Shown one piece after another: positions 6,766-15,989 of a DNA stretch of 32,947 nt. Under the pieces are notes generated by a model. That model was not told the origin of the DNA. It saw nothing but the letters and a program-made list of their open reading frames with translations, and made no database searches. Each line of letters begins with the position of its first letter. Positions within the stretch are counted from its first letter, which is position 1. The position numbers were made by a program, and so were the translations under genes. Source of the DNA: an uncultured Clostridia bacterium (lineage in GTDB: Bacteria; Bacillota; Clostridia; Monoglobales; Monoglobaceae); contig CAJTWN010000014.1 of the NCBI GenBank assembly GCA_910580105.1, positions 1 to 32,947 of the forward strand. Reading direction: 5' to 3'.

Positions 6766-9591
6766 ATGAAGAAAAAAGCAAAGTTTACAAAGATGGTGGG
6801 TGTGTTCTCAACGGCAGCCCTTTTGTTTACCCAAGTGTTTACAGTGGGGAATGCAATTGGGTTAGAGACAAAGGACCTGAAGGCGCAGGAGAGCATAAAC
6901 CAAAGGGTTTTGCAAAAGATTACTGCCCAGGGGGAAGAGGCGGAACTGCATATTGATTTGGATTTGGTATACAGTGAAGAAAATTACCAAAACGACTATG
7001 CGCCCAATACGGTTTTGGTAGGTTTGCGAAGGCCGTCCGGCAGGCGTGCGGCGGCAGCTGCAAATATGTTTGAAGGGGTCAATGTTGCCTCTACGGAATC
7101 ATTGATGACTTTTGCGGATGAAAACGAAGGAATCACACCTTTTTCGGCAAATGGTGCGGATGCAGATACAGAGCCGTCAAAAGGTGCGTTTGTGGAAGAG
7201 CAGACGGGGGTATATGAAATAGTAAAGCTGAACCTTGCCGGACAAGATGTGCTTGATGCCATTGAAATACTGAAAGAGAATCCGCAGGTTGTATATGCAG
7301 AGCCGGATTATCTCTACACTCCGGCTGCAGAACCGAATGATTCCTATTGGGGTTCGCAATGGGATATGAGAAACATTCAGGCGCCGGAGGCATGGGAAAT
7401 TGCAACCGGCAGTGCTGATGTCGTTGTGGGGGTTGTCGACACAGGAATAGATTATGACCATGAAGATCTTGCGAATAACATCTGGACAAATCCGGGGGAG
7501 ATTCCGGGCAATGGCATAGATGACGATGGCAATGGCTATATTGACGATGTCCATGGCTGGGACTTTTTTCATGACGACAGTGATCCGGAAGATAATTATG
7601 GGCATGGTACACATGTTGCAGGAACCATTGGCGCAGCAACAAACAATGGCATTGGGGTTGCAGGAATTAACTGGAATGTAAAGATTGCGGCACTGAAGTA
7701 TTGGGATATAAATGAAATGACGGGAAAAGGTTCAACAACGGTAAGAGCTGTTCAGTATGCAACAAAAGAAAATATTCCGATTCTCAATAATAGTTATGGT
7801 GGAAATGGATATGAAGCGTCCGAATATTTGGCGATTGCTCAGTATCCCGGTCTGTTTGTTGCGGCCGCCGGAAATGATGCTTCCAATAATGATTTGATAA
7901 GCTATTACCCTTCTGGCTATCAACTTTCGAATATTATTTCTGTTGCAAATACGAATATAACGAATAGTTTATCATCCTCCTCAAATTATGGCCCGAACAC
8001 GGTAGACATCGGCGCCCCTGGTTCGGATATTTACAGCACTTTTCTTGATGATGGATACAGGTATGCTAGCGGAACATCAATGGCAGCGCCGCATGTTACC
8101 GGGGCGGCTGCGCTTTTAAAGAGTTACCGTCCAGAGCTTGAAACCCGTGATCTTAAAAAAATTATTTTGGAAAGCGGTGATGATATACCATGGCTGGCTG
8201 ACAAAATTGTTACTGGAAAGCGGCTGAATCTTTATAAAATGCTTCAAATGGCAGAGAACTATGTGCCGACCGAAGAAATTACGGATATTTCAGCCGGAGT
8301 TCCACTGCAGGATAGCATAGATGGTGATGACTATAAAATCTATCGTTTTACGCCGCGCAACAGCGGGAAATATGTGTTCCGAACATGTAGTAAAATGGAT
8401 ACAATAGGAAAATTATATATGGAAGATGGTACGCTGGTTGCAAGCAATGATGATGGCAACTATGAAGATATACGGAACTACAATCCCGGAGATTTTTATA
8501 TTGAGTATGATGTTTCAAACAGGCAGACCTATTATCTGGTGGTCACAACAAGTGGCTTTACTGCCGGAGAATATGAAGTGCGTGTTGACGGAACAGACGA
8601 TTATGGAAATTCTTTTGAAGATGCGTATGAAATCCCCCTGGATGTAAATATACCGGTTCACAGCGACACGGATTTTGATATTGATATGGATTACTTTAAA
8701 TTTTATATCCCGACTGCAGGTTACTATGGTGTGTTTGGTATTTGCGAGGGCTCGGATATACAAATAGCAGTGTATGACGAGGATCAGGAACCGGTGCTGC
8801 AAAGATTGCCGGATTCAGAAATCGTAGAATTCCTGTATTTTGAGCCGGGGTTATACTATATGTCAACCTGTGATTATTTTGGTACCATCGGAGACTATAC
8901 AATCCGGGTAAGTCCGGTGAACTCCCGTTACAAAACATTGGCTGCAGATAATTTTACAACTCTTGCACCGATGATGATGAATCATTACAACCTTGGGCTT
9001 GGATTTTCCGGTAATTGGTCAAAAAGCGTTGCAGGTGGGACGGCATTTGCTCCGTGCTCTGTCTGTGTGAAGGATGGAAAGGTCACAACCGTGCAGTCTG
9101 TAGATTTGAATAATTCTTTCGGAGTAAAAAGTATCGAAATGTATAGGCCATTTGCAACCCCTCTGTATTTCAACAAAAATGGAGAATATACAGTAACTTT
9201 TAAAATGACCACATTACCGCTGAGCGGCAATCCATATCAGTATGTTGATTTCGGCGGCCAATTCCAGGTGGGCTGGCGGCAGAATGGGAGCCAGATACGT
9301 CCTTATACCACCTTTGGCAGTCAGGCGGCAGATGCGCCCCGGGTATTGGAAGGCAATGAGGAATATACCTTTGTAGTAAAGGTTGAGGCACAGCAGTCTG
9401 GAAACGATACCCTGAAAATGAAAGTATATAGTTCGTCCGAGACACCAAACTATATGCCTGAGACATGGGATTATGTGACTTCCTATAATCGTTCTGGTCA
9501 GGCGGATTATGTGGGTGTTTATTTTGAAAATAACTCGACAGCAGAAGCTTATCCGACCTTTGATGATCTTTATGTTTTGAAGAAGAATTAA
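6766..9591 (+). CDS. Secreted subtilisin-like serine protease, copy 2 (S8 family)
   Basis: This 941-residue paralogue has the same plan as copy 1: signal peptide, propeptide, S8 domain, two PPC-like modules and the unassigned C-terminal region. The triad is complete: Asp225, His280 (NYGHGTHVAG) and Ser438 (GTSMAAPHVTG), with Asn370. It lacks the short 'DYTGGIYG' insert just before the catalytic His that copies 1 and 3 share. The catalytic region 262-500 differs at many positions from both neighbours, while the prodomain is identical to both and the last roughly 220 residues are nearly identical to copy 3. The ATG has AAGGAGAAGGGG upstream. Its own promoter and terminator suggest separate transcription, although weak read-through from copy 1 is possible. 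Confidence 0.93.
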   Translation: MKKKAKFTKMVGVFSTAALLFTQVFTVGNAIGLETKDLKAQESINQRVLQKITAQGEEAELHIDLDLVYSEENYQNDYAPNTVLVGLRRPSGRRAAAAANMFEGVNVASTESLMTFADENEGITPFSANGADADTEPSKGAFVEEQTGVYEIVKLNLAGQDVLDAIEILKENPQVVYAEPDYLYTPAAEPNDSYWGSQWDMRNIQAPEAWEIATGSADVVVGVVDTGIDYDHEDLANNIWTNPGEIPGNGIDDDGNGYIDDVHGWDFFHDDSDPEDNYGHGTHVAGTIGAATNNGIGVAGINWNVKIAALKYWDINEMTGKGSTTVRAVQYATKENIPILNNSYGGNGYEASEYLAIAQYPGLFVAAAGNDASNNDLISYYPSGYQLSNIISVANTNITNSLSSSSNYGPNTVDIGAPGSDIYSTFLDDGYRYASGTSMAAPHVTGAAALLKSYRPELETRDLKKIILESGDDIPWLADKIVTGKRLNLYKMLQMAENYVPTEEITDISAGVPLQDSIDGDDYKIYRFTPRNSGKYVFRTCSKMDTIGKLYMEDGTLVASNDDGNYEDIRNYNPGDFYIEYDVSNRQTYYLVVTTSGFTAGEYEVRVDGTDDYGNSFEDAYEIPLDVNIPVHSDTDFDIDMDYFKFYIPTAGYYGVFGICEGSDIQIAVYDEDQEPVLQRLPDSEIVEFLYFEPGLYYMSTCDYFGTIGDYTIRVSPVNSRYKTLAADNFTTLAPMMMNHYNLGLGFSGNWSKSVAGGTAFAPCSVCVKDGKVTTVQSVDLNNSFGVKSIEMYRPFATPLYFNKNGEYTVTFKMTTLPLSGNPYQYVDFGGQFQVGWRQNGSQIRPYTTFGSQAADAPRVLEGNEEYTFVVKVEAQQSGNDTLKMKVYSSSETPNYMPETWDYVTSYNRSGQADYVGVYFENNSTAEAYPTFDDLYVLKKN

Positions 9592-9600
9592 ATAAAAACC

Positions 9601-9631
9601 AAAGGCCGGCTCCTATTTGGAGCCGGTCTTT
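9601..9631 (+). terminator. Terminator after subtilase gene 2
   Basis: The hairpin is identical to that after copy 1: AAAGGCCGGCTCC and GGAGCCGGTCTTT with a TATTT loop. Confidence 0.85.
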
Positions 9632-9871
9632 GTTATATGCGGCGAATGGAGTCATATTTTCAAAACAGCAGGAAAACGAACCGGCGGCAGAAGATGGGAA
9701 TATATGAATATTAAGCGGCGGAGCGCCATCAATATAAAAACGATGCAGGCAATAAAGAATGGGGTAGAATCCACAACGATAGATATAGTTGGATGAGATT
9801 TTTAAAGAATTTTGTAAAACATTTTTATCACAAAAACGTAGTTTTAGGTAATCTGCCTATTTTTAGGATAT

Positions 9872-9943
9872 GAATTTTGTGAATCTGAACAAATTTTAGC
9901 AACAATAAAATGTATTGACAGAAATAAGTTTAATTGCTACGGT
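9872..9943 (+). promoter_or_regulatory. Promoter and upstream dyad of subtilase gene 3
   Basis: This is an exact copy of the gene 2 control region: dyad GAATTTTGT-N8-ACAAATTTT (9872-9897) and TTGACA-N17-TACGGT (9915-9943). Confidence 0.65.
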
Positions 9944-9983
9944 AAATGTGTTTTAAAATTCTAAGGAGAAGGGGAGAAAACAA

Positions 9984-12827
9984 ATGAAGAAAAAAGCAAA
10001 GTTTACAAAGATGGTGGGTGTGTTCTCAACGGCAGCCCTTTTGTTTACCCAAGTGTTTACAGTGGGGAATGCAATTGGGTTAGAGACAAAGGACCTGAAG
10101 GCGCAGGAGAGCATAAACCAAAGGGTTTTGCAAAAGATTACTGCCCAGGGGGAAGAGGCGGAACTGCATATTGATTTGGATTTGGTATACAGTGAAGAAA
10201 ATTACCAAAACGACTATGCGCCCAATACGGTTTTGGTAGGTTTGCGAAGGCCGTCCGGCAGGCGTGCGGCGGCAGCTGCAAATATGTTTGAAGGGGTCAA
10301 TGTTGCCTCTACGGAATCATTGATGACTTTTGCGGATGAAAACGAAGGAATCACACCTTTTTCGGCAAATGGTGCGGATGCAGATACAGAGCCGTCAAAA
10401 GGTGCGTTTGTGGAAGAGCAGACGGGGGTATATGAAATAGTAAAGCTGAACCTTGCCGGACAAGATGTGCTTGATGCCATTGAAATACTGAAAGAGAATC
10501 CGCAGGTTGTATATGCAGAGCCGGATTATCTCTACACTCCGGCTGCAGAACCGAATGATTCCTATTGGGGTTCGCAATGGGATATGAGAAACATTCAGGC
10601 GCCGGAGGCATGGGAAATTGCAACCGGCAGTGCTGATGTCGTTGTGGGGGTTGTCGACACAGGAATAGATTATGACCATGAAGATCTTGCGAATAACATC
10701 TGGACAAATCCGGGGGAGATTCCGGGCAATGGCATAGATGACGATGGCAATGGCTATATTGACGATGTCCATGGCTGGGACTTTTTTCATGACGACAGTG
10801 ATCCGGACGATTATACGGGTGGTATATATGGCGGTCATGGGACGCATGTGGCAGGAACCATTGGCGCAGCAACAAACAATGGCATTGGGGTTGCAGGAAT
10901 CAATTGGAATGTAAAGCTTGCGGCATTAAAATATTACGACGAAGATATACAAACGGGAAAAGGTTCAACAACAGTAAGAGCAGTTGACTATGCAATCAAA
11001 GAAGATATACCTATCTTGAATAATAGTTATGGAGGGAATGGATACAATACATCCATGTATTTGGCGATTGCCAGGTATAATGGTCTGTTTGTTGCAGGTG
11101 CAGGGAATGATGCACTGAATAATGACATAAAAAGTTTTTATCCTGCTGGTTACGATCTTCCCAATATTATCGCTGTGGCAAGTACGGACGAAAAAGATGA
11201 ACTTACGGACTTTTCAAATTATGGAGAGGCTACAGTGGATATTGGTGCACCGGGTATACGTATTTACAGCACTGTGCCTAATGATAAATATGATTACAAA
11301 AGAGGAACCTCAATGGCGACTCCGCATGTTGCAGGTGCAGCTGCACTTTTAAAAAGTTACCGACCATGGCTGACGACAAAGGATTTGAAGAAAATTATAT
11401 TAGAGAGCGGTGATGATGCTTCGGAATTGGCAGGCAAGACGGTCACCGGAAAACGGCTGAATCTTTATAAAATGCTTCAAATGGCAGAGAACTATGCGCC
11501 GACCGGAGAAATTACGGATATTTCAGCCAATATCCCACTGCAGGATAGCATAGATGTGGGTGATGATTATAAAATCTATCGTTTTACGCCGCGCAACAGC
11601 GGAAAACATGTGTTCCGAACATTTAGTAAAATGGACACAATAGGAAAACTATATATGGAAGATGGTACGTTGGTTGCAAGCAACGATGATGGCAACTATG
11701 AAGATATACGGAATTACAACCCCATTGATTTTTATTTCGAATATGATGTTTCAAACAGGCAGACCTATTATCTGGTGGTTTCGGCATGGGCTGAGCACAC
11801 TGGTGAATTTGAAGTACGCATTAACCAAACAGACGATTATGGAAATTCTTTTGAAGATGCATATGAAATCCCCCTGGATATAAACATACCGGTTCACAGC
11901 GATACGAATTTTGATATTGATATGGATTACTTTAAATTTAATATTCCGACTGCAGGTTACTATGGTGTGTTCGGCTTTTGTGAGGGATCAAATATACAAA
12001 TAGCAGTATATGACGCGGATCAGGAACCGGTGCTGCAAAGATTGCCGGATTCAGAAATTGTAGAATTCCTGTATTTTGAGCCGGGGTTATACTATATGTC
12101 AACTTATGATTATTATGGTACCATCGGAGACTATACAATCCGGGTAAGTCCGGTGAACTCCCGTTACAAAACATTGGCTGCAGATAATTTTACAACTCTT
12201 GCACCGATGATGATGAATCATTACAACCTTGGGCTTGGATTTTCCGGTAATTGGTCAAAAAGCGTTGCAGGTGGGACGGCATTTGCTCCGTGCTCTGTCT
12301 GTGTGAAGGATGGAAAGGTCACAACCGTGCAGTCTGTAGATTTGAATAATTCTTTCGGAGTAAAAAGTATCGAAATGTATAGGCCATTTGCAACCCCTCT
12401 GTATTTCAACAAAAATGGAGAATATACAGTAACTTTTAAAATGACCACATTACCGCTGAGCGGCAATCCATATCAGTATGTTGATTTCGGCGGCCAATTC
12501 CAGGTGGGCTGGCGGCAGAATGGGAGCCAGATACGTCCTTATACCACCTTTGGCAGTCAGGCGGCAGATGCGCCCCGGGTATTGGAAGGCAATGAGGAAT
12601 ATACCTTTGTAGTAAAGGTTGAGGCACAGCAGTCTGGAAACGATACCCTGAAAATGAAAGTATATAGTTCGTCCGAGACGCCGAACTATATGCCTGAGAC
12701 GTGGGATTATGTGACTTCTTATAATCGTTCTGGACAGGCGGACTATGTGGGTGTTTATTTTGAAAATAACTCGACAGCGGAAGCCCATCCGACCTTTGAT
12801 GATCTTTATGTTTTGAAGAAGTATTAA
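9984..12827 (+). CDS. Secreted subtilisin-like serine protease, copy 3 (S8 family)
   Basis: This 947-residue protein is the third member of the array and has the same domain order. The triad is complete: Asp225, His285 (GGHGTHVAG) and Ser443 (GTSMATPHVAG), with Asn375 (AGAGND). Around the catalytic His it carries the 'DDYTGGIYGGHGTHVAG' segment of copy 1, yet the flanking 'DVHGWDFFHDDSDP' and 'GTIGAATNNGIGVAGINWNV' match copy 2, so the gene is mosaic. From about residue 725 on it is nearly identical to copy 2. The final residues are LKKY instead of LKKN. It is followed by an unusually long perfect hairpin shared with the convergent gene at 12914-14083. Confidence 0.93.
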   Translation: MKKKAKFTKMVGVFSTAALLFTQVFTVGNAIGLETKDLKAQESINQRVLQKITAQGEEAELHIDLDLVYSEENYQNDYAPNTVLVGLRRPSGRRAAAAANMFEGVNVASTESLMTFADENEGITPFSANGADADTEPSKGAFVEEQTGVYEIVKLNLAGQDVLDAIEILKENPQVVYAEPDYLYTPAAEPNDSYWGSQWDMRNIQAPEAWEIATGSADVVVGVVDTGIDYDHEDLANNIWTNPGEIPGNGIDDDGNGYIDDVHGWDFFHDDSDPDDYTGGIYGGHGTHVAGTIGAATNNGIGVAGINWNVKLAALKYYDEDIQTGKGSTTVRAVDYAIKEDIPILNNSYGGNGYNTSMYLAIARYNGLFVAGAGNDALNNDIKSFYPAGYDLPNIIAVASTDEKDELTDFSNYGEATVDIGAPGIRIYSTVPNDKYDYKRGTSMATPHVAGAAALLKSYRPWLTTKDLKKIILESGDDASELAGKTVTGKRLNLYKMLQMAENYAPTGEITDISANIPLQDSIDVGDDYKIYRFTPRNSGKHVFRTFSKMDTIGKLYMEDGTLVASNDDGNYEDIRNYNPIDFYFEYDVSNRQTYYLVVSAWAEHTGEFEVRINQTDDYGNSFEDAYEIPLDINIPVHSDTNFDIDMDYFKFNIPTAGYYGVFGFCEGSNIQIAVYDADQEPVLQRLPDSEIVEFLYFEPGLYYMSTYDYYGTIGDYTIRVSPVNSRYKTLAADNFTTLAPMMMNHYNLGLGFSGNWSKSVAGGTAFAPCSVCVKDGKVTTVQSVDLNNSFGVKSIEMYRPFATPLYFNKNGEYTVTFKMTTLPLSGNPYQYVDFGGQFQVGWRQNGSQIRPYTTFGSQAADAPRVLEGNEEYTFVVKVEAQQSGNDTLKMKVYSSSETPNYMPETWDYVTSYNRSGQADYVGVYFENNSTAEAHPTFDDLYVLKKY

Positions 12828-12831
12828 ATAA

Positions 12832-12872
12832 AAACCAAAGACCGGCTCCAAATAGGAGCCGGTCTTTGGTTT
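12832..12872. terminator. Bidirectional terminator between subtilase 3 and the PL22-like gene
   Basis: An 18-bp perfect stem (12832-12849 with 12855-12872) encloses an AAATA loop. The - strand side runs into TTTTTATTTAAT, so it should stop the convergent gene at least as well as the protease gene. The left arm and loop equal the reverse complement of the hairpins after copies 1 and 2, so the structure has been inverted. Confidence 0.85.
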
Positions 12873-12913
12873 TATATGGGATTCTTATGAAGGGGTTCGG
12901 GTCTATCACAAAA

Positions 12914-14083
12914 TTAAGGAAGGGAAACGCTGTAAATTGTACGCATCCCTTTGCGGTTGTTTGCAGTAAAGTAGACGGTGCAGTCGGAATGGTCAAAAAT
13001 TGGGTGGGGATGTGAATCCTGGCAATCCCATAAAGAATGATGTTTGCACAAAGGAAGCCATGTGATTTGTTTGTTTTCCCAGTCCACTTTTTGAACACTA
13101 ATCCATTCGCCGGCCCAGTTGCCGTCTTCCGGAACGTTTTCCGGATGATAATAACCATCTGAAACCAGCCAGTTGTCGTGCACATTGCCCACAGTAAAAT
13201 GACCATACCGGTTACAATTGGTATTCAATGGGATTTCACAATTGTCATTGCCGGAGATGCTGACCCTTCCAATATATGGGGTTTCGTCCTTATATTTTCC
13301 GTGGTAGATGATATATTTGCCGTTGGGCTGCCACATTTCATGGCAGGTCCAATCCTCTTTTCTGAATCCTTCTCTTTCCTGCCGTAAACGGCGGTGATTC
13401 TTTCCGTCAAACAGCCACATTCTGCGGATGCCGCAGTCGGTGGGCCATTCATGATTATATAAAATCAAATTTGGGTCTGTTGGACAAAATTGAACATGCG
13501 TGATCCAGGCATGTTCCACCTTTTCACAAAGGGTTTCTTCGCCCGTTGCAGTGTCATATACGCGAAGATAGGAATTGAGATGTTCATTTTGGACGCGTGC
13601 ATCTACATCATAATCGGGATTGTCAGTTATATTATTCGATGATGTGTTTCCTGTGTCTAATGCACGTTCATCGGTTGTGGGTACACAAAGTTTTTTGCCG
13701 TTTGTGCTGATTGCGGTAAAGGCTGTGACTTGACCGGCAGGCAATTGGTTGAGCTTACGTACGTTTCCATCAAGGTCCGTACAGCAAATATCTTTTCCCT
13801 GGATATAGTATACAATTCCGCGTTTCGCATCAAAGCTGATACTTGCTTTGCCGAGACCTTTTTCTGAACTGCCATAGAAATATACATAGGATTTCAGTGT
13901 GCCTTCTTGATTTAGGGTCAATTGCCGTTCCAGGCCTGTCGCGAGATCTTTTGCAAAAATATTGGGATTTCCGGTCCGGTCACTGATGAAAATCAACGTT
14001 TTATTATCTTTTGTCAAGCTGGAAGATGTAAAATACAGCAATTGATCATTGCAGCTGCTGTCGGTGACTGGGTTTGCTTTCAT
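12914..14083 (-). CDS. PL22-like oligogalacturonate lyase (beta-propeller), putative
   Basis: The 389-residue protein has repeated 'IFISDRTGNPNIFAKDL'-type blades, as in TolB/PD40 propellers. The end matches the oligogalacturonate lyase (Ogl, PL22) pattern: 'CQDSHPHPIF' gives Gln355, His358 and His360 with the Q-x2-H-x-H spacing of the metal site, His295 is a likely fourth ligand, and His248 (CHEMW) is a candidate catalytic base. Ogl enzymes cleave di- and oligo-galacturonates inside the cell to ketouronates; no signal peptide is present here, in agreement. Start choice: an upstream in-frame ATG (14140) falls at the expected transcript start of the promoter 14144-14171 and has no ribosome binding site. 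The ATG at 14083 has AAAGGGG 9 nt upstream. It is divergent from another sugar-lyase-like propeller gene. Confidence 0.78.
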   Translation of the reverse strand: MKANPVTDSSCNDQLLYFTSSSLTKDNKTLIFISDRTGNPNIFAKDLATGLERQLTLNQEGTLKSYVYFYGSSEKGLGKASISFDAKRGIVYYIQGKDICCTDLDGNVRKLNQLPAGQVTAFTAISTNGKKLCVPTTDERALDTGNTSSNNITDNPDYDVDARVQNEHLNSYLRVYDTATGEETLCEKVEHAWITHVQFCPTDPNLILYNHEWPTDCGIRRMWLFDGKNHRRLRQEREGFRKEDWTCHEMWQPNGKYIIYHGKYKDETPYIGRVSISGNDNCEIPLNTNCNRYGHFTVGNVHDNWLVSDGYYHPENVPEDGNWAGEWISVQKVDWENKQITWLPLCKHHSLWDCQDSHPHPIFDHSDCTVYFTANNRKGMRTIYSVSLP

Positions 14084-14143
14084 AGAATGTTGCCCCTTTC
14101 TACGCCATTGTTTTTCATGCTTAAGTTTTCTTTTCTTCATATC

Positions 14144-14171
14144 ACTATAACAGAAGAATAGTATACGTCAA
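14144..14171 (-). promoter_or_regulatory. Promoter of the PL22-like gene
   Basis: TTGACG, a 16-bp spacer and TATAGT read on the - strand. The predicted transcript start near 14137 excludes the ATG at 14140 as the translation start. Confidence 0.65.
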
Positions 14172-14386
14172 GGAGATAAAATTTTGATTGTCGGGATGAA
14201 ACGTGATATTTATGTTGAATATTTTAGAAAATGACAGTGTTTAATAAGGGGAGAAAGCCCGTCATCCAACGTTTCTGCGGGAAATTGTTCGCCCATTGAA
14301 AAATGGAAGTGGAACCTGTTGTCTATAGAGGCGGGGGACTTCTTTCATTATTGTTATATAATTTTAAGAGATAGAAAAGAATAAAC
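14172..14386. other. Divergent intergenic region of the lyase pair
   Basis: This stretch between the two divergent promoters holds no open frame of note and no RNA that I recognise. An operator for a pectin- or uronate-responsive regulator would be expected here, but no clear palindrome stands out. Confidence 0.4.
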
Positions 14387-14415
14387 TTGCTTTGCATGGT
14401 TTATCGTGCTATACT
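14387..14415 (+). promoter_or_regulatory. Promoter of the 14457 gene
   Basis: TTGCTT (14387-14392), 17 bp and TATACT (14410-14415) lie about 40 bp before the start codon. Confidence 0.7.
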
Positions 14416-14456
14416 TTTTTTGTAAAAAAAAGATTGGTTAAAGGAAGGGAAAGGAA

Positions 14457-15800
14457 ATGCAGATTGAGAAAGCAGCAGAATTTTGTCTGGACGGAGAAAT
14501 CGGGCAGCTCAGAGCAGTAACGGTTCATATAAACGGAAAAAGTTATATTTTAACCATACATAGCAGTGAATTTGATGTTGATCCTTATTATGATATGTTT
14601 TATTTTCCAAAGGATACACTGAAAATGACGCTGTTTGATTTATCTGGGAGGATGGTTTGGCAGAAGGATTTGGGCAGAAGTGTTGTGCCGGGGATGTGGT
14701 TTTGTCCGGTTTTGGCCTTTGACTTGGATGGGGACGGAAGGGATGAAATTTGGTTTGTCAATAACATCAGTTCCAGCCATCCGCTGTCGCTGTCTCATTA
14801 TCGGCTGGAGCGGCTTGACCCCGAAACAGGGGAAACCACAGGCCGCTGGGATTGGCCTCATGAGGGCGGATATGACCAGGCGGTGACCTTTGCCTTCAGG
14901 AATTTTCTGGCCTGCGGCTATGTCCATGGCGAACCGGTTCTGGTCACAGCGCAGGGAACTTACAATGATATGTATTTGCAGGGCTGGAACAGGGATATGA
15001 AAACCAGGTTTGCAATTAAAATTGATGCAGAGGATGGTCCGCGCGGAAGTCACCGTTCACCGGTGCTGGACATCAATCAGGACGGAGCAGATGAAATTAT
15101 GTGGGGCGAACACTGCATTTCACTGGATACGGGAGCAGAAATTTTCTGTGCTGATCGGGAGGTCTATCATGGACATTCGGATATGATTGCGCCCATCTGG
15201 AACGAAAAGGAACAACGATGGTATCTTTATACCGCCAGAGAAAGTGATCCGCAGGCAGTTCCCCGGGTAATTTTGTTTGATGACCGCGGCAGACGGGTTT
15301 GGGGAGACCTTGACAATGGCCATATGGATATGAGCTGGGCTGCCCGTGTTGGTGATGAACGGGAACCGATTGTGATGTCAATACGGATTGGCGCCAAAAC
15401 TTGCGGGCCGGAAGGCCGATTCCATCAGGCGTGTGAGGAGTTTGTCTATCGGGCAATGAGCGGCGAGTCAATAACCCTTCCGTTTTCTGTCTATGGTACG
15501 CTTCCGGTGGATGTGAATGGAGACGGCCGCCACGAATTTTTTGGGAACGGAAAATTGATAGATGCAGCCGGCAATGTTTTGGCAGAACCGGGCGGTAAGG
15601 CCGCACTTTTGCAAAAGGTTTCCGATTGGCCCGGAGAACAGATTTTGTGCTGGTATCCGGATGGAAAATTAATTTTGTGGACAGATACGGATGCGGTAGA
15701 TACAGAGATTGCAGCATGGCGGTATGCGTCGCCATTTTATCAGACAAATAAACGCCTGACCAGTACCGGGGATCATCTGGAAATATTGGGCGGAATTTAA
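14457..15800 (+). CDS. Beta-propeller protein resembling rhamnogalacturonan lyases (PL11-like)
   Basis: The 447-residue protein contains three calcium-type loops spaced along a propeller: 'FDLDGDGRDE' (88-97), 'LDINQDGADE' (204-213) and 'VDVNGDGRHE' (351-360). Segments such as 'GSHRSPVLDINQDGADEIMWGEHCI' in the middle recall the PL11 rhamnogalacturonan lyases (YesW/YesX type). The protein is shorter than those enzymes and lacks a signal peptide, so it would act on imported oligomers. The assignment is tentative: it may instead be a non-catalytic FG-GAP/VCBS propeller. The start has GGAAGGGAAAGG just upstream. It is divergent from the PL22-like gene and both end in strong terminators, which points to a small pectin-fragment module without its own transporter in this window. 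Confidence 0.6.
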   Translation: MQIEKAAEFCLDGEIGQLRAVTVHINGKSYILTIHSSEFDVDPYYDMFYFPKDTLKMTLFDLSGRMVWQKDLGRSVVPGMWFCPVLAFDLDGDGRDEIWFVNNISSSHPLSLSHYRLERLDPETGETTGRWDWPHEGGYDQAVTFAFRNFLACGYVHGEPVLVTAQGTYNDMYLQGWNRDMKTRFAIKIDAEDGPRGSHRSPVLDINQDGADEIMWGEHCISLDTGAEIFCADREVYHGHSDMIAPIWNEKEQRWYLYTARESDPQAVPRVILFDDRGRRVWGDLDNGHMDMSWAARVGDEREPIVMSIRIGAKTCGPEGRFHQACEEFVYRAMSGESITLPFSVYGTLPVDVNGDGRHEFFGNGKLIDAAGNVLAEPGGKAALLQKVSDWPGEQILCWYPDGKLILWTDTDAVDTEIAAWRYASPFYQTNKRLTSTGDHLEILGGI

Positions 15801-15832
15801 CGGAAGGCCGAAAAATATCGAATGGAGAGTAT

Positions 15833-15863
15833 GGAAGCACCATTAATGGGTGCTTCCTTTTTT
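15833..15863 (+). terminator. Terminator after the PL11-like gene
   Basis: GGAAGCACC (15833-15841) pairs with GGTGCTTCC (15849-15857), followed by six T residues. Confidence 0.92.
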
Positions 15864-15989
15864 GTATGCTTGTCCGGGAAAGAATGTTGGGAGACATGCC
15901 GGCAGGACATGAAAAAGGGGGACAGAAGTGAACATTATAAAACGAAAGATTATTTGGCGTCCGGAGCCTGGGCAATTTGGACGAATGGT

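Larger units (their letters stand above)
9592..9983 (+). repeat. Duplicated spacer between subtilase genes 2 and 3
   Basis: This is the second copy of the spacer at 6345-6765, with the same terminator, dyad and promoter but lacking one segment of about 29 bp. The repeat unit of gene plus spacer is about 3.2 kb: start codons are 3253 and 3218 bp apart. Confidence 0.85.

Noticed and set aside
12436..13206. 256-codon - strand open frame across the end of subtilase 3
   Set aside because: It runs antisense through the protease C-terminus and the strong terminator and overlaps the lyase gene in another frame. It has no ribosome binding site and no family resemblance.
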